In this document: one piece after another, positions 6,280-6,820 of the stretch | Numbering within the stretch: the stretch's first letter is position 1 | How the letters are laid out: every line of letters starts with the position of its first letter | Origin: Burkholderiaceae bacterium | GTDB lineage: Bacteria; Pseudomonadota; Gammaproteobacteria; Burkholderiales; Burkholderiaceae | Assembly: GCA_023253905.1 (NCBI GenBank) | Contig: JALREG010000389.1 | Location: forward strand, 1 to 6,820 | Reading direction: 5' to 3' | DNA length: 6,820 nucleotides | Translations under genes and position numbers: made by a program | Notes under the pieces: model-generated | Told to the model about the DNA's origin: nothing | Database searches by the model: none | Seen by the model: only the letters and a program-made list of their open reading frames with translations

Positions 6280-6820
6280 TCAGCCTGCATCGCGCAGGCC
6301 AAAGTCACAGACCGTCTGAGCAAGCTGCGCCAGATCTGCAACCGCGGGCCGCTGGTTGGCTCGCCGGTACACGGCGAAATACTCCACGTCGGGCACCTTT
6401 GCACCGGTTCTCAGGCGAACTAGCCTGCGCGACCTGAGTTCGCGCAGGTAGTAGCGCTCGGCCATCAGTCCCACTCCCAGCCCGGCCTCCACCAGCCGCC
6501 CCATGACCACATAGCTGTTCGCATGGATGACTCGCCTGGGCACAAATCCGTGATTACGCAGCCACGACGCTTGCATCTGCGCATGAACGGTTTCGGGGAA
6601 CTGGGTGACGATGGGGAGCTCGGAGAGTTCTTCGATCGTGTATGTTTTTCGGGCAAGCCCGAGTGACGGGCTACTCATCCAGCAACGATCGAGCACGCCC
6701 AGCGACGCCGACCGGAATGCGCGCCCCCACATTGGGCCGGGGATCAGCGCCAGGTCGTAGAGGTCCTGGTTCAGCCTGGACAGCAAACGCCCCCCATGAT
6801 CGACGTCAAGCTCGATGTAA
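6280..6820 (-). CDS. LysR-type transcriptional regulator, C-terminal part (cut by right edge)
   Basis: The frame is open from the right edge to TGA 6280-6282 and gives 179 complete codons. LysR-type regulators have an N-terminal winged helix-turn-helix and a C-terminal effector-binding domain; only the latter is visible, and roughly 120 residues including the DNA-binding part are missing. Residues 1-28 read IELDVDHGGRLLSRLN then QDLYDLALIPG, the usual 'V-E-L...L...L..G.-D-L-A-I' start of the effector domain. GRLVEAGLGVGLMAERY, whose GLGVGLM lies at visible residues 113-119, is the family's V-x-A-G-L-G-I signature. An internal TTG at 6784-6786 is not the start, because the domain clearly continues upstream. 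It is convergent with the Bug pair. LysR-type genes usually lie divergent from their targets, so the target may be to the right of the window. The effector is unknown. Confidence 0.88.
   Translation of the reverse strand, partial: YIELDVDHGGRLLSRLNQDLYDLALIPGPMWGRAFRSASLGVLDRCWMSSPSLGLARKTYTIEELSELPIVTQFPETVHAQMQASWLRNHGFVPRRVIHANSYVVMGRLVEAGLGVGLMAERYYLRELRSRRLVRLRTGAKVPDVEYFAVYRRANQRPAVADLAQLAQTVCDFGLRDAG
6283..6299. other. Small stem-loop at the convergent gene ends
   Basis: GCCTGC-ATCGC-GCAGGC is a perfect 6-bp stem with a 5-nt loop, just inside the end of the LysR-type gene and 28 bp after the second Bug stop. No T-run follows on either strand, so it is not a standard intrinsic terminator. 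It might still help end or protect the transcripts, or it may only reflect codon choice. Confidence 0.25.

Noticed and set aside
5655..6404. A 249-codon - strand frame opposite the second Bug gene
   Set aside because: It is antisense to conserved Bug motifs, out of frame with the LysR-type gene, and has no domain signature.

Overview
The window reads as an ordinary stretch of high-GC proteobacterial chromosome. The best guess is a betaproteobacterium of the order Burkholderiales, close to Alcaligenaceae (Bordetella/Achromobacter-like). The clues are the GC-rich codon use, two Bug-family periplasmic binding proteins (a family greatly expanded in that group), and class I fructose-bisphosphatase and PepN-type aminopeptidase sequences of betaproteobacterial character. 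This placement comes from reading the proteins, not from a database search.

Layout from left to right: (1) the C-terminal 66 residues of a GNAT acetyltransferase on the + strand, cut by the left edge; (2) fbp, class I fructose-1,6-bisphosphatase, on the - strand, ending 16 bp from the GNAT stop; (3) pepN, an alanyl (M1) aminopeptidase, on the - strand, 58 bp upstream of fbp and probably in the same transcript; (4) a 169-bp divergent intergenic region (4039-4207) with both ribosome binding sites, a 13-bp dyad, a sigma70 -10-like hexamer and a sigma54-like -24/-12 element; (5) two tandem genes on the + strand for Bug/TctC-type periplasmic solute-binding proteins, 43 bp apart; (6) the C-terminal 179 residues of a LysR-type regulator on the - strand, convergent with the second Bug gene and cut by the right edge. 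No stretch over 300 bp lacks a gene. I saw no tRNA, rRNA, insertion sequence, CRISPR array or other mobile element.

Functionally, pepN-fbp makes sense in an organism that lives on peptides and amino acids: PepN releases free amino acids and Fbp performs the last committed step of gluconeogenesis. The Bug pair would capture small carboxylated solutes in the periplasm, but no membrane components (TctA/TctB) are present here, so their transport partner and ligands are unknown.

I found no convincing undescribed system. The most useful leads are the control elements in the divergent region and the orphan, diverged Bug pair.
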